64,000 nucleotides of DNA from Motacilla alba alba (lineage: Eukaryota; Chordata; Aves; Passeriformes; Motacillidae). Shown one piece after another: positions 61,262-64,000 of this stretch (position 1 is its first letter; every line of letters starts with the position of its first letter). Position numbers and translations under genes: made by a program. The DNA is taken from NCBI RefSeq assembly GCF_015832195.1, contig NC_052017.1:106676929-106740928 (forward strand), written 5' to 3'. The notes under the pieces were generated by a model. It was not told the DNA's origin, did no database searches, and worked only from the letters and a program-made list of their open reading frames with translations.

Positions 61262-64000
61262 ACAATAGGAATTAAAACTGAGGTTTAGTGTTCAGCCTCA
61301 TAGCTGTTGGAAGAGCTTTAGAGACATTACAATATCTTTATTAGAAATAATTCTGCAATGAGAGCATTATCTAATATGCAGTGAAATAAACAGAAATGTA
61401 TGAATTACATACAATTTAAAGAAAAATACTATATATGCGCATGTAAATTAGCATATTATTTATAAGGTTTTTGGTTCAAGAAAATGTCAATATTCATACT
61501 TCTGCTTAAAGATTCATATCCATTCATATCTGCCACATCTATGAAGAGTTACCAAGGACTTGAGACAGGCTTAAGTTACATGTTATGAAGCTCTGTGTAA
61601 CAAGAGACAGAGCAGCGTAAGAGTGAGATGTGACTTAAATGGATCTTTTAACCCAGTGAATAGCAGTCGCTCAGTGGAACTGGAAAGCATGAAGCAAAAT
61701 CCTAGCAAAGACAAGGCCATGTAAAATTTTACTCCAAGACGGCAGAATGAACTTCTGTGACTCTCTCAACATCTCTATACAACCAGTTATCTTATTTAAA
61801 AATCTGCAAAAGCCCTTGTCTATGTTACAGCTTTAATTATGCTAGGGAACCAAAGCAAAACAGTCCAAATTGTTTCCCTTCCACTCTTGTCTAAAAAAAT
61901 CCTGGACGTACTTGAATGACTTTCCAAGTATTTTGGAATACTGATACTCATTTTAATTCTCTGTAGTATCTCTTTCCATTACTGAAGACAGAAAGTATTC
62001 ACTTTGAGAGTATCAATATCTGGTGCACACACTCATTTGGAAATTTGGGTTGTAGCCCTTAAAAACATATAAGCAACAGCACCTACTCAGCAGGGTGGCC
62101 CCCACGACTTCCTAATCCATCCATTCTGTTGAAATGCAAAAATTCTGAATACCAGTATAGACTGGCAAATCTTCTCTGTTTCTGGGGAAAGTAAGCCTTT
62201 TTCTGAAGTTGGACCTGCAAGCCAACATAGCACTTTGACAAAATGACAGTAAGCAGTGTTACAGAGTTTTCAATAAAGAGTCCTGGCTTGGATTCTGGTT
62301 ATCACCAGGAATGCACATGGGTGCAATAATGAAAGTAGTCTTCACCCTTTACAGAGTTAAGAAAACAATAAATTACTTTCACAGACCAGCAGTGACACGG
62401 GACTCCTTTTCTAACTCCTGCTACATTGGTACTTTCCAAGTAACAACTGCAAGCAATGCTCTTCCTGATTCTTCATGTGAAAAATAGATGCAAAATACTT
62501 CTGGAAGGCATTATTGCAGTGCATTGATATGTCAGCAAAAAAAGAGTACAAAAATGGCTGTGGTATAGAAGAGCAAGTGATTTTTCAGTTTCCTTTATTG
62601 GAGACATTATTTCCAATTAACTTTCATTTCTGCACTAACATTATAGGTATAGAAAACTTTGCATTCAGCATTTTCAGAAGTACTAAGCATGGGATTTTTA
62701 AGTCCATAAGAAGAGATATTTTAAAAGTTGCATCTGTGGCATTGGGGTTTGAAGTATGTACCGGTTAGCTTAAGAAGAATTTGTTTCAATCACTATTCAA
62801 TTTATTCTTTATGGAAAAAGACAATAAAATGCTGCCCAAAACAAACTGAAAAGCCAGCAGGTACATTTCCAGCACCAGTTCTGGTCTAAGATTCCTAACT
62901 ACAGTCATGTTTTCCTATGAGAAGGCTGAGATGAAGCCAAACAAGCAATGCTGAGGACAAAGGTAGTGCTGCTGCTATCATCATAAGATCCAGGACCTGT
63001 ACCTCTGTCACTGTTTTTTATGGTAAGTGTTGTACCAAACAGCTGTTTCTTCAATGAAAGTCTATTTTGCTTAAAATATCACAAATAAATTGTTCTGACA
63101 TTGTGGCATTTTAAAAAAAATATTTAAAGGAAGATAAGGCTCAGCTTCATTTAGAAGACCAAGCACTTCTTAAGAGAGAGAAAAACACCCAGGGAAAAAT
63201 GTGGTATTGCTTTAAGTTTACAAGACTATGTGTTCTGCTTTGGTATTTCTGCTTTAATAATGTTTTATAGCAATACTAACTCCACACTGCTACCCAAGTT
63301 ATTTTTCCCTTTTACTTCAGATTTTGGCTGGGTAGAAGAATTAAAAAAAAACAAACCCAAACCAAAACATCCTTTCATGAAATGAGCTACAATTACAAAA
63401 AAAAGCCTCATTTTTAGCTTATTACAGTTTTATAAAGAAAAAGTGTAATGAAATGTCCCACTTATAGGAGTTAAAAAAGGATAGCTGTGAATGTATAACC
63501 TCATTTTAGTTTTGAAGTTGGCAACAAATGCATTATGGCAATTACATCTCACCAGAAGGAAAAAAAAATTAAAGAAATAAATAATTTTAAAATTGTGCTG
63601 TAGTGCTCTGATCACTACTACTGCCACACTTATGGTGTGAAACACACCTGTTCACATGTCCTTATCCCTGAACTCTTGTAATAGGAACAAATTCCATGCT
63701 TCTGTACTTCAGAGGGAGATCCTTACAGCATAGATAACAGACCAAACATTTAATTTCATACTCTTTTCCTGAATTTTCACTCACACTTTGAGAAAACTAC
63801 TTGATGTCTTCTCCTTATTTTTCAGCTTGGCCTTCCTTTTCTGCATTGCCACCTTTGTTTTTCCCACCAGCTGACCTGTCCAGGACATCTGATGTTCAAA
63901 AAGCCAATAAATAATTCTTGCTGATATAGAGGGCAACCAGCCTGGATCCAGGTAAAACATTTCAAAGTTTTACAATGTAAAGTTAGAGGCTGCTCCTCCC

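Larger units (their letters stand above)
59933..64000 (-). other. Presumed CHST9 intron up to the window edge
   Basis: AT-rich, with two short tandem duplications (listed separately) and an AAACCC tract at 63342-63368. No exon recognised. Confidence 0.45.

Noticed and set aside
1..64000. An undescribed multi-gene system
   Set aside because: Only one exon of a known gene can be supported; the remainder is intergenic or intronic vertebrate DNA with transposon relics and simple repeats.

Overview
This window looks like nuclear DNA from a bird. The evidence is several CR1 retrotransposon fragments in young and old forms, several with a recognisable CR1 3' end, a compact LTR with the structure of an avian endogenous retrovirus, AT-rich unique sequence, and one split vertebrate gene. 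A songbird is my best guess from the style of the LTR and the low-complexity tracts, but this is inference. There is no bacterial-type gene density, operon, CRISPR array or phage content.

The only protein-coding sequence I can defend is the terminal coding exon of CHST9 (N-acetylgalactosamine 4-O-sulfotransferase 2) on the minus strand at 9430-10524. It has a good splice acceptor just upstream (10525-10545) and a probable 3' UTR running down to a polyadenylation signal at 9008-9013. It carries the whole catalytic domain but not the cytosolic and membrane-anchor part, which is encoded further upstream (towards higher coordinates). I did not find those exons with confidence, so 10525-64000 is best read as one large CHST9 intron or part of it. 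Positions 1 to about 8990 are intergenic DNA downstream of the gene.

Layout: 441-678, a perfect CCCTT pentanucleotide array. 679-8990, intergenic, with a GC-richer block of unknown origin (7175-7680) and a CR1 3' tail (8086-8166). 8990-10524, CHST9 last exon. 10525-64000, presumed intron holding CR1 fragments (15494-15617, 20165-20435, 20450-22253, 32400-32540, 38340-39460), an antisense CR1 piece nested inside a sense CR1 (20755-20995), a fold-back hairpin (20319-20362), an intact solo LTR with 6-bp target-site duplication (35705-36402), a few older repeat relics, microsatellites (43155-43227, 43841-43866, 43978-43996, 47497-47565) and short tandem duplications (60585-60616, 61210-61261). 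Two weak candidate minus-strand exons (31546-31672 and 59851-59932) have matching splice signals but no recognised protein.

I found no new multi-gene system here. The most interesting items are structural: the long pure purine/pyrimidine array, the well-preserved solo LTR lying antisense to CHST9, and two inverted-repeat structures in the CR1 cluster that would fold in CHST9 pre-mRNA.
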